Shown here piece by piece: positions 24,127 through 33,554 of a stretch of DNA of 64,000 nt. The position numbers and the translations under genes were made by a program. This DNA comes from Bradyrhizobium aeschynomenes. Its GTDB lineage: Bacteria; Pseudomonadota; Alphaproteobacteria; Rhizobiales; Xanthobacteraceae. The stretch spans positions 124,001 to 188,000 of the forward strand of contig NZ_JABFDM010000003.1 in assembly GCF_013178945.1 (NCBI RefSeq). The letters are read 5' to 3'. A model generated the notes under the pieces. The model did not search any database, had not been told where the DNA came from, and worked only from the letters and a program-made list of their open reading frames with translations. Each line of letters opens with the position of its first letter. Positions within the stretch are counted from its first letter, which is position 1.

Positions 24127-24704
24127 GGCAGCCGCCGCTCCTTGCGGCGGCGGACTTTGCGCTCGGGCGCACCGGTGGCGACGATCATGCCGGCGGCACC
24201 GTCCAGCGCGCCCTCGACCAGCTCGAGGCCGAGCAGGCGGGCGCGCTCGAACGCGCCGGGCAGCTCCAGCTCGGCCGCCTTGGCCGCCTCAAAGCCGAAG
24301 CGGGCGTAGTAGGGCGCATCGCCGAGCAGGACGACCGCTCCATGGCCGCGCGACGCCGCGATCATCAGCGCGGCATTCATCAGCGCAGCGCCGACGCCGA
24401 GGCTGCGCGCCTCGGGGGCGACCGCCAGCGGCCCGAGCATCAGCGCGTCGCGTCCGCCGGCGCTGACGTGCCACAACCGCAGCGTTCCCACGAGGACGCC
24501 GCTGCGCACCGCCGTCAGGGCGAGGCCTGCGGCAGGCGCGCGTCCGTCGCGCAGGCGCTGGCAGGTGCGCTCATGGCGATTGTCGCCGAAGCACAGGTCG
24601 AGCAGCGTCTCGCGCGCCGCGACGTCGGAGGCACGCTCAGCTCGGATCACGAACGGAGCGGCAGTCCGAAAGGGCGCAGTCATCTGGGAGCGAAAAGCGG
24701 TCAT
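24114..24704 (-). CDS. GNAT N-acetyltransferase
   Basis: A 196-aa acetyltransferase. The core motif A reads LGPLAVAPEARSLGVGAALMNAAL (acyl-CoA loop) and motif B VVLLGDAPYYARFGF, as in YhbS-type enzymes; an N-terminal FVIRAERASDVAARETLLDLCFGDNRHERT resembles that subgroup. The substrate is unknown. It lies between the PLP decarboxylase and hss in the polyamine cluster, so polyamine acetylation is possible but only by position. An in-frame ATG at 24683 could be the start instead. Confidence 0.82.
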   Translation of the reverse strand: MTAFRSQMTAPFRTAAPFVIRAERASDVAARETLLDLCFGDNRHERTCQRLRDGRAPAAGLALTAVRSGVLVGTLRLWHVSAGGRDALMLGPLAVAPEARSLGVGAALMNAALMIAASRGHGAVVLLGDAPYYARFGFEAAKAAELELPGAFERARLLGLELVEGALDGAAGMIVATGAPERKVRRRKERRLPCAA

Positions 24705-24784
24705 GGCACGTCAGTCCCCGGCCTGCGCCGCGGGCTGTCGCCCGCGCGCAAACACGTGATGTCAGGTTGATGGTGACGGTCTGT

Positions 24785-24830
24785 CGCTCCCTCCCCCGCT
24801 TGCGGGGGAGGGTCGGGGTGGGGGACAGCC
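24785..24830. repeat. GC-rich hairpin repeat downstream of the decarboxylase
   Basis: CTCCCTCCCCCGCTTGCGGG then GGAGGGTCGGGG: stem CCCTCCCCCGC / GCGGGGGAGGG with a tiny loop. It lies about 50 bases past the decarboxylase stop on the minus strand and may act as a transcript end or stabiliser, though it lacks a T run. Confidence 0.7.
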
Positions 24831-24880
24831 CCACCCGGGCTTTTTACCGCCTCACCGCGCGGGTGAGGCAGCAAGCCAAA

Positions 24881-26023
24881 TCAGATGTGATACGTCTTCA
24901 GCGGCGGGATGCCGTTGAAGGCGACCGACGAGTAGGTCGACGTATAGGCCCCAGTTCCCTCGATCAGCACCTTGTCGCCGATCGAGAGCGTCACCGGCAG
25001 CGGATACGGCAGCTTCTCGTACATCACGTCGGCCGAATCGCAGGTCGGGCCGGCGAGCACGCACGGGGTCATCTCCGCGCCCTCATGCGGGGTACGGATG
25101 GCGTAGCGGATCGACTCGTCCATCGTCTCGGCGAGACCGCCGAACTTGCCGATGTCGAGATAGACCCAGCGCAGTTCGTCCTCGTCGCTCTTCTTCGAGA
25201 TCAGCACCACTTCCGACTCGATGATCCCGGCATTTCCGACCATGCCGCGGCCCGGCTCGATGATCGTCTCCGGGATCTGGTTGCCGAAATGCTTGCGCAG
25301 CGCACGGAAGATCGAGCGGCCGTACTGCACGACCGGCGGCACGTCCTTCAGGTACTTGGTCGGGAAGCCCCCGCCCATGTTCACCATGGTCAGGTTGATG
25401 CCGCGCTCGGCGCAGTCACGGAACACCGTCGAGGCCATCGCCAGCGCGCGGTCCCACGCCTTCACCTTGCGCTGCTGCGAGCCGACATGGAACGAGATGC
25501 CGCACGGCTCCAGGCCCAGGCGCTTCGCCAGGTCCAGCACTTCCACAGCCATCTCCGGATCGCAGCCGAACTTGCGCGACAGCGGCCACTCGGCGCCGGC
25601 GCAATCGTACAGGATGCGGCAGAACACCTTCGCGCCGGGAGCGGCGCGCGAGATCTTCTCGACCTCGGCGGCGCAGTCGACGGCGAACAGGCGGATGCCG
25701 AGCGCGTAGGCGCGCGCGATATCCCGCTCCTTCTTGATGGTGTTGCCATAGGAGATGCGGTCCGGCGTCGCACCGGCGGCCAGCGCCATCTCGATCTCGG
25801 CGACGGTCGCCGTATCGAAGGACGAGCCGAGCGAGGCGAGCAGCGACAGCACTTCAGGCGCCGGGTTGGCCTTGACCGCGTAGAACACGCGGCTGTCCGG
25901 CAACGCCCGAGCGAAGTTCATGTAGTTGTCGCGCACGATCTCGAGGTCGACGACGAGACAGGGCTCGTGGTCCAGACCTTCCTCGCGGCGGTTGCGCAGG
26001 AATTCCCGGATACGTTCGGTCAT
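24881..26023 (-). CDS. Ornithine/lysine decarboxylase, group IV (PLP, alanine-racemase fold)
   Basis: A 380-aa PLP enzyme making putrescine (from ornithine) or cadaverine (from lysine). The PLP lysine is in FYAVKANP (Lys51); SFHVGSQQ, MVNMGGGFPTKY and IIEPGRGMVGNAG bind PLP phosphate; the active-site cysteine is in AGPTCDSADV. The fold and length are of eukaryote-like ODC, the form used by rhizobia with dual ornithine/lysine specificity. ATG 26023 is preceded by GGAGGGTGCT. The long upstream leader is described separately. It heads a minus-strand polyamine cluster ending in hss. Confidence 0.93.
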   Translation of the reverse strand: MTERIREFLRNRREEGLDHEPCLVVDLEIVRDNYMNFARALPDSRVFYAVKANPAPEVLSLLASLGSSFDTATVAEIEMALAAGATPDRISYGNTIKKERDIARAYALGIRLFAVDCAAEVEKISRAAPGAKVFCRILYDCAGAEWPLSRKFGCDPEMAVEVLDLAKRLGLEPCGISFHVGSQQRKVKAWDRALAMASTVFRDCAERGINLTMVNMGGGFPTKYLKDVPPVVQYGRSIFRALRKHFGNQIPETIIEPGRGMVGNAGIIESEVVLISKKSDEDELRWVYLDIGKFGGLAETMDESIRYAIRTPHEGAEMTPCVLAGPTCDSADVMYEKLPYPLPVTLSIGDKVLIEGTGAYTSTYSSVAFNGIPPLKTYHI

Positions 26024-26390
26024 AGCACCCTCCAAACGGCCCCAGCGACGAGGCCCGTTCAAAATGATCCCGACACGGGTGCCTTGGCGTTGCCGCCCGA
26101 TGGAAAGGCGACAAAACCTCGAACCCGTAGCCGAATTGTGCTGCCGTGGATTGGTTGGGAATTTCCCGCCCGCACACCTGGCAATGAAGGACAAGCCTTT
26201 TCAGTAGCCCGCGCCGGCGTTGGACTGCCGGTAGAGACCAAAAAAGCCCGATCCGTCGTTGCTTTAAGTCGCGTCCCCCGTTGAGAGCGGGGTGCGCCGG
26301 TTCGCCTCCGGCTGCCAGTCACGGTTGCAAAAGACGAGGTGACCTTCAGCGGCATCTCTTGAGAGAGATGCTGGGCTCCTGGAGCATGCC
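26024..26390 (-). promoter_or_regulatory. Candidate speF-type structured leader of the decarboxylase
   Basis: Alphaproteobacterial ornithine/lysine decarboxylase genes are known to carry a long conserved RNA leader (the speF motif). The 360 bases before ATG 26023 hold no convincing gene on either strand but contain strong hairpins, for example the perfect 8-bp stem GCATCTCT-TGAG-AGAGATGC at 26352-26371 and a CCGGCGCACC/ GGGGGACGCG region near 26285. I could not run a covariance search, so the family assignment rests on position and visible structure. Confidence 0.45.
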
Positions 26391-26699
26391 GATCTCGATC
26401 ATGATGATCTTTGATCGCAACGATCCGAGAACCCCTCGGTTCCTCATCCCTTGGCGGCTGTCCGGCCTCTTGTCCGGATACCTACCGACTGACACACGAC
26501 CACAGGCACGTGCGAAATTGGGCAGAAGCGGAAATAGGGGTTTTGAATTTCGTTCGCAAGGGATTTTTCAGCGCCGGGAAAGATTTCCCTAATCTGTGCT
26601 TACGCGACACAGTCAGCGACGCCGGTGTCTGAACGAACGTTAAGCGAGCTTAAACTTTCGTAACGCGTTCACGCTTGCAGGACAGTGTTTTTACGCTGC
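26391..26699. other. Gene-free AT-richer spacer upstream of the decarboxylase leader
   Basis: About 300 bases of lower GC than the flanks, with open frames lacking ribosome sites. It probably holds the decarboxylase promoter (minus strand). I see no clear operator. Confidence 0.5.
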
Positions 26700-26960
26700 T
26701 CACGCGCGCTTGGTGAAGGGCTCGATGCGCTGCGCGCCGCGGATGAAGCCGATCATCACGAACACGCCGATCGCGAACAGCACCGCCTGCAGGATGCGCG
26801 CGCCCTGGTCGCCGAGCCCGAACAGAATCGCGAGCGCCCAGCCGCCGGCAAAGGCCGCGCCGAACACCTCGGCGCCGATCAGGATCGCCGCCGAGATGAC
26901 GGTGATCACGCTCGGCCAGGCGATCTGGCGGGCGGGCTTGGCGGTGTTGTCTGCGCTCAT
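26700..26960 (-). CDS. Small two-helix inner-membrane protein, hypothetical
   Basis: An 86-aa protein with two or three hydrophobic segments (VITVISAAILIGAEVFGAAF, WALAILFGLG and AVLFAIGVFVMIGFI) and a basic C terminus (RGAQRIEPFTKRA). No named family is recognised; the layout is common among alphaproteobacterial hypothetical membrane proteins. The minus-strand sequence AAAGGAC ends about 8 bases before ATG 26960, so I prefer this start to one at 27122. Divergent from the M3 peptidase. Confidence 0.72.
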   Translation of the reverse strand: MSADNTAKPARQIAWPSVITVISAAILIGAEVFGAAFAGGWALAILFGLGDQGARILQAVLFAIGVFVMIGFIRGAQRIEPFTKRA

Positions 26961-27084
26961 GGTCGGGGTCCTTTTGAGGGGCGCAATCTCTCCGAAAAGG
27001 CCCCGGCCTTCAAGGGGAAATGACCCAAAAAGGACCGTCTCCGTGGTAAGAGAGGCGACTGTTTGATCCGGGGAGCAAGAGCCG

Positions 27085-29166
27085 ATGTCCGACACGACCG
27101 CCACGATCGACGCCCAGAGCAATCCGCTGCTCGTGGCCTGGGAGACCCCGCACCAGACACCGCCCTTCGACGCGATCAGGCCCGAGCATTTCCTGCCGGC
27201 CTTCGAGCGCGCCTTCGCTGATCACAGCGCTGAAATCACCGCGATTACGCATGATCCGGCCGAGCCGGATTTCGCCAACACCATCACGGCGCTGGAGCGC
27301 TCGGGCAAGCTGCTCTCGAAGGTTGCCGCGGTGTTCTACGATCTGGTTTCCGCCAACTCCAACCCGGCCATTCTGGAGATCGACAAGGATGTGTCGCTGC
27401 GGATGGCGCGGCACTGGAACCCGATCATGATGAACGCCGTGCTGTTTGGCCGCATCGCGCTGCTCTACGACAACCGCAAGGACCTCCACATCACGAGCGA
27501 GGAGCAGCGGCTGCTGGAGCGCACCTACACCCGCTTCCGCCGCGCCGGCGCCGGTCTTTCCGATGACGACAAGGTCCGAATGGCCGAGATCAACGAGAAG
27601 CTCGCGCAGCTCGGCACCACCTTCAGCCATCACGTGCTCGGCGACGAGCAGGACTGGTTCCTCGAGCTCGGCGAGGATGACCGCGCCGGCCTCTCCGAAA
27701 GCTTCGTCGCCGCCGCCAAGGCAGCCGCCGAGGAGCGCGGCAGGCCCGGCAAGGCGATCGTGACGCTGTCGCGCTCCTCGGTCGAGCCGTTCCTGCAGAG
27801 CTCCGCCCGCCGTGACCTGCGCGAGAAGGTGTTCAAGGCTTTCACCGCGCGCGGTGACAATGCCAATTCCAACGACAACAACGCCGTCATCGGCGAGATC
27901 CTGGCGCTGCGCGAGCAGGCCGCCAAGATCATGGGCTTTGCGAACTTTGCCGCCTATCGCCTGGAGGATTCCATGGCGAAGACGCCGGAGGCGGTGCGCG
28001 GCCTCTTGGAGCGGGTGTGGAAACCTGCTCGCGCCAAGGCGCTGGCCGATCGCGACCAGCTGCAGGCGATGATCACGGCCGAGGGCGGCAATTTCAAGCT
28101 CGAGGCCTGGGACTGGCGCTATTACGCCGAGAAGCTGCGCCAGGCGAAGGCGAATTTCGACGACGCCGCGATCAAGCCGTATCTCGCGCTCGACAACATG
28201 ATCGCGGCGGCCTTCGACTGCGCCACGCGGCTGTTCGGCATCACCTTCGCCGAGCGCAAGGACGTTCCGGTCTGGCACCCGGACGTGCGCGTCTGGGAGA
28301 TCTCGGACTCGCAGGGCCGCCACAAGGCGCTGTTCTATGGCGATTACTTCGCGCGGCCCTCGAAGCGCTCCGGCGCCTGGATGACCTCGCTGCGCGACCA
28401 GCAGAAGCTCGACGGCGATACCGCGCCCTTGATCATCAACGTCTGCAACTTTGCCAAGGGTGCCGACGGGCAGCCCTCGCTGCTGTCGCCGGATGACGCC
28501 CGCACGCTGTTCCACGAGTTCGGCCACGGCCTGCATGGCATCCTCTCCAACGTGACCTATCCCTCGCTGTCGGGCACCGCTGTCTTCACCGACTTCGTCG
28601 AGCTGCCGTCGCAGCTCTACGAGCATTGGCAGGAGCGCCCCGAGGTGCTGCAGACCTTCGCGCGCCACTACCAGACCGGCGAGCCGCTGCCGCAGGACCT
28701 GCTCGAGCGCTTCCTCGCGGCGCGCCGCTTCAATCAGGGCTTCGCCACCGTCGAGTTCGTCTCCTCGGCGCTGATCGATCTGGAGTTCCACACTCAGCCG
28801 GCCGCGGCCTCGAAGGACGTACGCGCCTTCGAGAAGGCCGAGATGGAGAAGATCGGCATGCCGCCCGAGATCGCGCTGCGTCACCGGCCGACCCAATTCG
28901 GCCACATCTTCTCGGGAGACCATTATGCGGCGGGCTACTACAGCTACATGTGGTCGGAGGTGATGGATGCGGATGCCTTCGGTGCCTTCGAGGAAGCCGG
29001 CAACATCTTCGATCCCGCGGTCGCCAAGCGGCTGCATGACAATGTCTACGCGTCGGGTGGCTCGGTCGATCCGGAAGCGGCTTACGTGGCGTTCCGCGGT
29101 CGCGAGCCGGAGCCTGACGCGCTGCTCCGCCGGCGCGGACTGCTCGATGTTCCCAAGGCGGCTTGA
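27085..29166 (+). CDS. M3 family peptidyl-dipeptidase / oligopeptidase
   Basis: Cytosolic zinc metallopeptidase of 693 aa. The zinc motif HEFGHGLHG has His477, Glu478 and His481, with the third ligand Glu in the downstream FVELPSQLYEHW. The N-terminal TPHQTPPFDAIRPEHFLPAF and ITALERSGKLLSKV are typical of Dcp/OpdA. Dcp removes C-terminal dipeptides and OpdA cuts oligopeptides; the sequence reads closer to Dcp but I do not separate them with certainty. GGGGAGC precedes ATG 27085. The DUF1007 gene follows after 10 bases. Confidence 0.93.
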   Translation: MSDTTATIDAQSNPLLVAWETPHQTPPFDAIRPEHFLPAFERAFADHSAEITAITHDPAEPDFANTITALERSGKLLSKVAAVFYDLVSANSNPAILEIDKDVSLRMARHWNPIMMNAVLFGRIALLYDNRKDLHITSEEQRLLERTYTRFRRAGAGLSDDDKVRMAEINEKLAQLGTTFSHHVLGDEQDWFLELGEDDRAGLSESFVAAAKAAAEERGRPGKAIVTLSRSSVEPFLQSSARRDLREKVFKAFTARGDNANSNDNNAVIGEILALREQAAKIMGFANFAAYRLEDSMAKTPEAVRGLLERVWKPARAKALADRDQLQAMITAEGGNFKLEAWDWRYYAEKLRQAKANFDDAAIKPYLALDNMIAAAFDCATRLFGITFAERKDVPVWHPDVRVWEISDSQGRHKALFYGDYFARPSKRSGAWMTSLRDQQKLDGDTAPLIINVCNFAKGADGQPSLLSPDDARTLFHEFGHGLHGILSNVTYPSLSGTAVFTDFVELPSQLYEHWQERPEVLQTFARHYQTGEPLPQDLLERFLAARRFNQGFATVEFVSSALIDLEFHTQPAAASKDVRAFEKAEMEKIGMPPEIALRHRPTQFGHIFSGDHYAAGYYSYMWSEVMDADAFGAFEEAGNIFDPAVAKRLHDNVYASGGSVDPEAAYVAFRGREPEPDALLRRRGLLDVPKAA

Positions 29167-29176
29167 GGTGACGGTG

Positions 29177-29812
29177 ATGGCGGTGTTTCGTGTCGTTCTC
29201 GCTGCGCTGACACTCGTGCTCGGCGCGAGCGCCGCGAGTGCTCATCCGCATGTCTGGGTCACCGCAACGAGCGAGCTGCTCTACGCGGCCGATGGCACGG
29301 TGACCGGCGTGCGCCACGCCTGGACGTTCGACGACATGTTCGCGACCTACGCGCTGCAGGGGCTCGAGACCAAGCAGAAGGGGGTCTACACCCGCGAGGA
29401 GCTGGCGCCGCTGGCGCAGACCAACGCCGAGTCGCTGAAGGAATATGCCTACTTCACCTTCATCAAGGCCGACGGCCGCAAGCAGAAGCTCGTGGACCCC
29501 GTCGACTACTATCTCGAATACAAGGACACCAAGCTGACCCTGCACTTCACGTTGCCGCTGAAAGCGCCGGTGAAGTCCAGCCAGCTCCAGGTCGAGGTGT
29601 ACGATCCAAGCTATTTCATCGATTTCCAGATGGCGGAGAAGGATCCCGTCAAGCTGGTCAGCGCTCCCGCAGGCTGCAAGCTCGGCCTGGTGAGACCGAG
29701 CGACGGCGGCACCGTCGCGCAGACCATGAACGAACAGACATTCCTGAGCGGCGGGGCGAACGCCAATTTCGGAATGAACTTCGCCAACAAGATCTCAGTG
29801 GAATGTCCATGA
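29177..29812 (+). CDS. DUF1007 periplasmic protein, partner of a NicO exporter
   Basis: A 211-aa secreted protein: signal peptide VVLAALTLVLGASAASA, then HPHVWVTATSELLYAADG at the mature N terminus, whose HPHVW is the family signature. The rest includes VRHAWTFDDMFATYALQGL and LHFTLPLKAP. DUF1007 genes are almost always next to NicO/RcnA transporters; the N-terminal His-Pro-His may bind nickel or cobalt as it is handed out. GAGGTGA lies right before ATG 29177. Its stop overlaps the exporter start by 10 bases, so the two are coupled. Confidence 0.9.
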   Translation: MAVFRVVLAALTLVLGASAASAHPHVWVTATSELLYAADGTVTGVRHAWTFDDMFATYALQGLETKQKGVYTREELAPLAQTNAESLKEYAYFTFIKADGRKQKLVDPVDYYLEYKDTKLTLHFTLPLKAPVKSSQLQVEVYDPSYFIDFQMAEKDPVKLVSAPAGCKLGLVRPSDGGTVAQTMNEQTFLSGGANANFGMNFANKISVECP

Positions 29813-31002
29813 ACTCACTTCGCCCCAGTTCCCGACCGCTCCTGACCTGCGCCGCGATTCTCGTTGCGCTTCTCGCCGCCGACGCGGCTTCCCACGCGCT
29901 GCTCGCCAAGCCGCCGTTCGGCGCGCCGGCCGAGCCGCAGGTCGGCGGCATCGTCGGCTGGATCCTGGCGAAGCAGTCGGAGTTCTACCGCCAGATGTCC
30001 GGGGCGATCCGCTCGGCCAAGGAGGACGGCTCGGCGGTGTGGTGGCTGCTCGCGATCTCCTTCGCCTACGGCATCTTCCATGCGGCGGGCCCCGGCCACG
30101 GCAAGGCGGTCATCGCCTCCTATCTCGTCGCCAACCAGGAGACGGCGAAGCGCGGCATCGTGCTGTCGTTCGCCTCCGGTCTGATGCAGGCGCTGGTCGC
30201 GGTCGCCATCGTCGGTGTCGGCGCGGTGCTGCTCAACGCCACCGCGGCTAGCATGTGCAGCGCCGAGAAGGTGGTGGAGATCGCGAGCTACGGCCTGATC
30301 GCGCTGCTCGGTGCGCGGTTGGTATGGGTCAAGGGCGCGGCGTTCCTGCGCACGTGGCAGCCACCGGCTCCGGCGCTGGCGCTGGCTGGCGCGCCCGCGG
30401 GCGCGGTGCAGACGGGTCATGATCACGGCCATGCGCATGACCATCAGCATCGTGCGCCTCAGCATGATCATCACGGCCATGATCACCACGGCCACGACCG
30501 TCATGGCCATGATCATCACCACGGTCATGGTCATGCTCACACGCATGCCGCCGCGGCGCATGGTCACGCCGCGCATGATCACGTCCACCACGATCATGTT
30601 CATGGTGACGATTGCGGCTGCGGCCATTCGCATGGCCCGGCACCGAGCGAGCTCGCCGGGCCCGGGGGGTGGCAACGCGGCTTCCAGGCGATCTTCGCCG
30701 CCGGCATCCGACCCTGCTCGGGTGCGATCCTGGTGCTTGTGTTCGCGCTGGCGCAGGGCATGTTCTGGGCCGGCGTCGCCGCCACCATCGTGATGGGCAT
30801 GGGCACGGCGATCACCGTCGCCACCATCGCGGTGCTCGCCGTCGCTGCCAAGGACATCGCCCGCCGCCTCAGCGCCGGCCGTGACGGCGGCGGCGCCCTG
30901 ATCATGCGCGGCCTGGAATTCGGCGCGGCGGGTCTGGTGCTGTTGTTTGGCGTCGGATTGCTGTTCGGCTACATGGCGGCGGAACGGACGACCTGCTTCT
31001 GA
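29803..31002 (+). CDS. NicO-family nickel/cobalt exporter with His-rich loop
   Basis: A 399-aa membrane protein of the RcnA/NicO family. There are six or seven hydrophobic segments. The first core block is SFAYGIFHAAGPGHGKAVI, the second GIRPCSGAILVLVFALAQG with MGMGTAITVATIAVL. Between them, residues about 206-283 are a cytosolic loop with more than 35 histidines (HDHGHAHDHQH, HDHHHGHGHAHTH and so on). This fits Ni2+/Co2+ efflux. A second ATG is two codons downstream. It is coupled to DUF1007. No RcnR-like regulator lies near it. Confidence 0.92.
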   Translation: MSMNSLRPSSRPLLTCAAILVALLAADAASHALLAKPPFGAPAEPQVGGIVGWILAKQSEFYRQMSGAIRSAKEDGSAVWWLLAISFAYGIFHAAGPGHGKAVIASYLVANQETAKRGIVLSFASGLMQALVAVAIVGVGAVLLNATAASMCSAEKVVEIASYGLIALLGARLVWVKGAAFLRTWQPPAPALALAGAPAGAVQTGHDHGHAHDHQHRAPQHDHHGHDHHGHDRHGHDHHHGHGHAHTHAAAAHGHAAHDHVHHDHVHGDDCGCGHSHGPAPSELAGPGGWQRGFQAIFAAGIRPCSGAILVLVFALAQGMFWAGVAATIVMGMGTAITVATIAVLAVAAKDIARRLSAGRDGGGALIMRGLEFGAAGLVLLFGVGLLFGYMAAERTTCF

Positions 31003-31017
31003 GCGGGGTGCGCTCAG

Positions 31018-31246
31018 CCACTCCGCTTATGTCCAACACGCCCGCCGCGGCGTACTGGATGCCCCGCCTGCGCGGGGCATGACAGCGGAGTTTATGGCGC
31101 CGCTTGCGCAACACCTAACAGTGTCGTCCCGGCCTTGAGCCGGGACCCATACTCCGCGGCGGTTCTGATGCGCGAGCTAGGATTGACCCGCCTGCCTCAA
31201 ACTGCTCCCTGTGACTATGGGTCCCGGCTCAAGGCCGGGACGACAC
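31018..31246. repeat. Dispersed palindromic repeat, copy 4, with a small hairpin ahead
   Basis: The main copy is 31121-31246 with perfect 31-base arms (31121-31151 and 31216-31246), GTGTCGTCCCGGCCTTGAGC... and its complement. Just before it, ATGCCCCGC-CTGC-GCGGGGCAT (31059-31080) forms a tight hairpin. The pair lies between the converging exporter and cyclase genes. Confidence 0.9.
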
Positions 31247-31292
31247 CGAGAGGGAGGATGCAGCATCCAGGATGGCGGAGAGCTAATAGCGC

Positions 31293-33350
31293 CTACCCAT
31301 GCCCCTGCGGCCGCAGCGCCCGGCCCAGCGCCATCAGCGGGAAGTAGTGGCGGTACATGCCGTAGCGAAGCATGAAGGCGCGGGAGAGCTCGGGGCCCTG
31401 CATCAGGCGCTCCTGCAAAGCCGGATCGTTCAGCTTGATGGTCTGGCCGACGCCGTAGCCGGGGAAGCCGGTGCCGGTGAATTCGGGCTCGTCCCAGGTA
31501 CCGGCGGACTGGCGCTCGACCAGCCACATGCAGCCGCGCTCGATCGCCTCCTTGTCCTGGGGACGGTTGGCGGCGAGCAGGGCCATCAGCGCCCACGCCG
31601 TCTGCGACGCCGTCGTCGTGCCGCGGCCGACGGCGCTGACGTCCATGTAGGAGGCGCAGCTCTCGCCCCAGCCGCCATCAGCCTGTTGATTGGCGACCAG
31701 CCAGTCGCAGGCGCGGCCGATATAAGGCTGGGTCATGTCTTCGCCGATCGCGGCCAGCGCCGGCAGCACCGCGCCGGTGCCGTAGACGTAGTTGACGCCC
31801 CAGCGGCCGAACCATGGGCCGCTCGGCTCCTGCTCCCGTCGGATATAGTCCAGCGCCTGCACCATCGACGGATGGCTGCGCGAGATGCCGAGCTTGCCGA
31901 ACGCCTCGACGATATGCGCGGTGACGTCCACCGAGGGCGGATCGAGCGCCTCGCCGTAATCGCAGAACGGAATCTTGGTCAGGATCTGCTGGTTGTTGTC
32001 CTTGTCGAACGCGCCCCAGCCGCCGCCCCGGCTCTGCATGCCGATCAGCCAGTCGACGCCGAGCTGGATCGCCTCGTCGATGCCCTTGGCCTTCCACTTG
32101 GGATCATGGCGCAGCGGGGCCAACGCAATCAGCGCCACGGCGGTGTCGTCCGTGTCGGGATAGGAGTTGTTGGCGTATTCGAAGGCCCAGCCGCCGGGCT
32201 TGACGTGCGGCAGCTTCATCGACCAGTCGCCGGGCACGCGCACCTGGCGGTCGAGCACCCAGTTGACCGCCTTGTCGACGGCCTCGGGATAGTCGCCGAG
32301 CACGCCGGCATCGTCGAAGGCCAGCAAAGTGAGGATCGTGTCCCACACCGGGCTGTTCGTCGCCTGGATAAAGGTTGCGTCGCCGACGTCGACGCGCCAG
32401 CCCGGGTCGTTCAGCGCATCGAGCCCCTTGGCGAGCACGGGATGATTGAGCGGATAGCCTTCCGTGTACAGCGCCATCAGGCCGTAGATCCAGGGCGGCT
32501 GGATGCCGCCCCAGGCGCCGTCGAAATCCTGGTGGCGGATCATCCATTCCAGCACGCGGCTGGTCGCGGCGGGGCGGAACAGACCCAGATTCAGTTTATT
32601 GCCGAGGTTCTGCAGCGCATGCAGCACCTTGTCAGCGCCGCGGAAGAACTTGTCCCAGCCGCCGGCATTGGCCTTGACCGGCAGCTCGTAGTCGAAGGCG
32701 TGGCGGCCGCGCGGAAACAGCGCGTCGAGCCGGTTCTCCGGCGGCAGCGGCCGGCTCGGCCGCTTGGCCGAGAGCACGGCGATCGGCATCAAAGTGGCGC
32801 GCGCCCATTGTGCGAAATTGTAGATCGAGAACGGAAACCAGAGCGGAAACCAGATCACCTCGGGCGGGATATTCGGCGTCTTCTCCCACGGCCATTCGCC
32901 GATCAGCGCCAGCCAGTAGCGCGTGAAGACGCGGATGTTGCGCAAGCCGCCCTTGGCCTCGATCCACTCACGGGCCCGGCGCACCGGCGGCTCGTCATCG
33001 CGGAAGCCGAGCGAGCGGAGCGCGGCATAGGCCTCGACCGTCGCATTGATGTCGCCATTCGGCGCGCCGAAATAGACCTGCCAGGCGCCATCCGGTCGCT
33101 GGGTGTCGAGCAGCGACTGGCCCAGGCGCTTGCGCAGGGGATGGTCCTCGAGCCCCAGGAACCACAGCGCCAGGCACCATTGCGCCTCCATGCAGGCGTT
33201 GGACTCGGCGCGGCCGACCCAATGGCCGTCCGGCTTCTGGTTGGCGATCAGCCAGTCCGACGCCGCCCGCACCGTGGATTGCAGGGCGGTCTGGTAGTTT
33301 CCCGGGTCGCGCGGCGCGCGCGCGGAGGCCGAGCTGGTCAAAGTCATCAC
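31293..33350 (-). CDS. shc: Squalene-hopene cyclase
   Basis: Monotopic membrane cyclase of 685 aa that turns squalene into hopene, the core of hopanoids. The catalytic DXDD motif is in NSYPDTDDTAVAL (DTDD near residue 400). QW repeats are visible throughout, e.g. QRPDGAWQVYFG, FDGAWGG, SRGGGWGAFD, QADGGWGES and SAGTWDEPEF. Length fits the family (about 650-720). Hopanoid synthesis genes (hpnC, D, E, G, H) are not adjacent, so this copy is isolated from the usual hpn cluster. The start may be one codon downstream. Confidence 0.95.
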   Translation of the reverse strand: MMTLTSSASARAPRDPGNYQTALQSTVRAASDWLIANQKPDGHWVGRAESNACMEAQWCLALWFLGLEDHPLRKRLGQSLLDTQRPDGAWQVYFGAPNGDINATVEAYAALRSLGFRDDEPPVRRAREWIEAKGGLRNIRVFTRYWLALIGEWPWEKTPNIPPEVIWFPLWFPFSIYNFAQWARATLMPIAVLSAKRPSRPLPPENRLDALFPRGRHAFDYELPVKANAGGWDKFFRGADKVLHALQNLGNKLNLGLFRPAATSRVLEWMIRHQDFDGAWGGIQPPWIYGLMALYTEGYPLNHPVLAKGLDALNDPGWRVDVGDATFIQATNSPVWDTILTLLAFDDAGVLGDYPEAVDKAVNWVLDRQVRVPGDWSMKLPHVKPGGWAFEYANNSYPDTDDTAVALIALAPLRHDPKWKAKGIDEAIQLGVDWLIGMQSRGGGWGAFDKDNNQQILTKIPFCDYGEALDPPSVDVTAHIVEAFGKLGISRSHPSMVQALDYIRREQEPSGPWFGRWGVNYVYGTGAVLPALAAIGEDMTQPYIGRACDWLVANQQADGGWGESCASYMDVSAVGRGTTTASQTAWALMALLAANRPQDKEAIERGCMWLVERQSAGTWDEPEFTGTGFPGYGVGQTIKLNDPALQERLMQGPELSRAFMLRYGMYRHYFPLMALGRALRPQGHG

Positions 33351-33554
33351 AAGTCCTCTGGCGGCCTCACAGCGCCGCGGCAGCAGTCGAATTCATCCCG
33401 CCCTATAGGGAATTTCGCCGCCAAATCCAATCAACTGGCCGTAGCCTGCGGATCAAACAAGAAACGAAAGGCGTACAGACGGCGGTCTTCCGCGGTCGTG
33501 GTTAGCACCCCCGCGGGGATGAGGATGTGACGACCCTCACGTCCGGCGGCGGGC

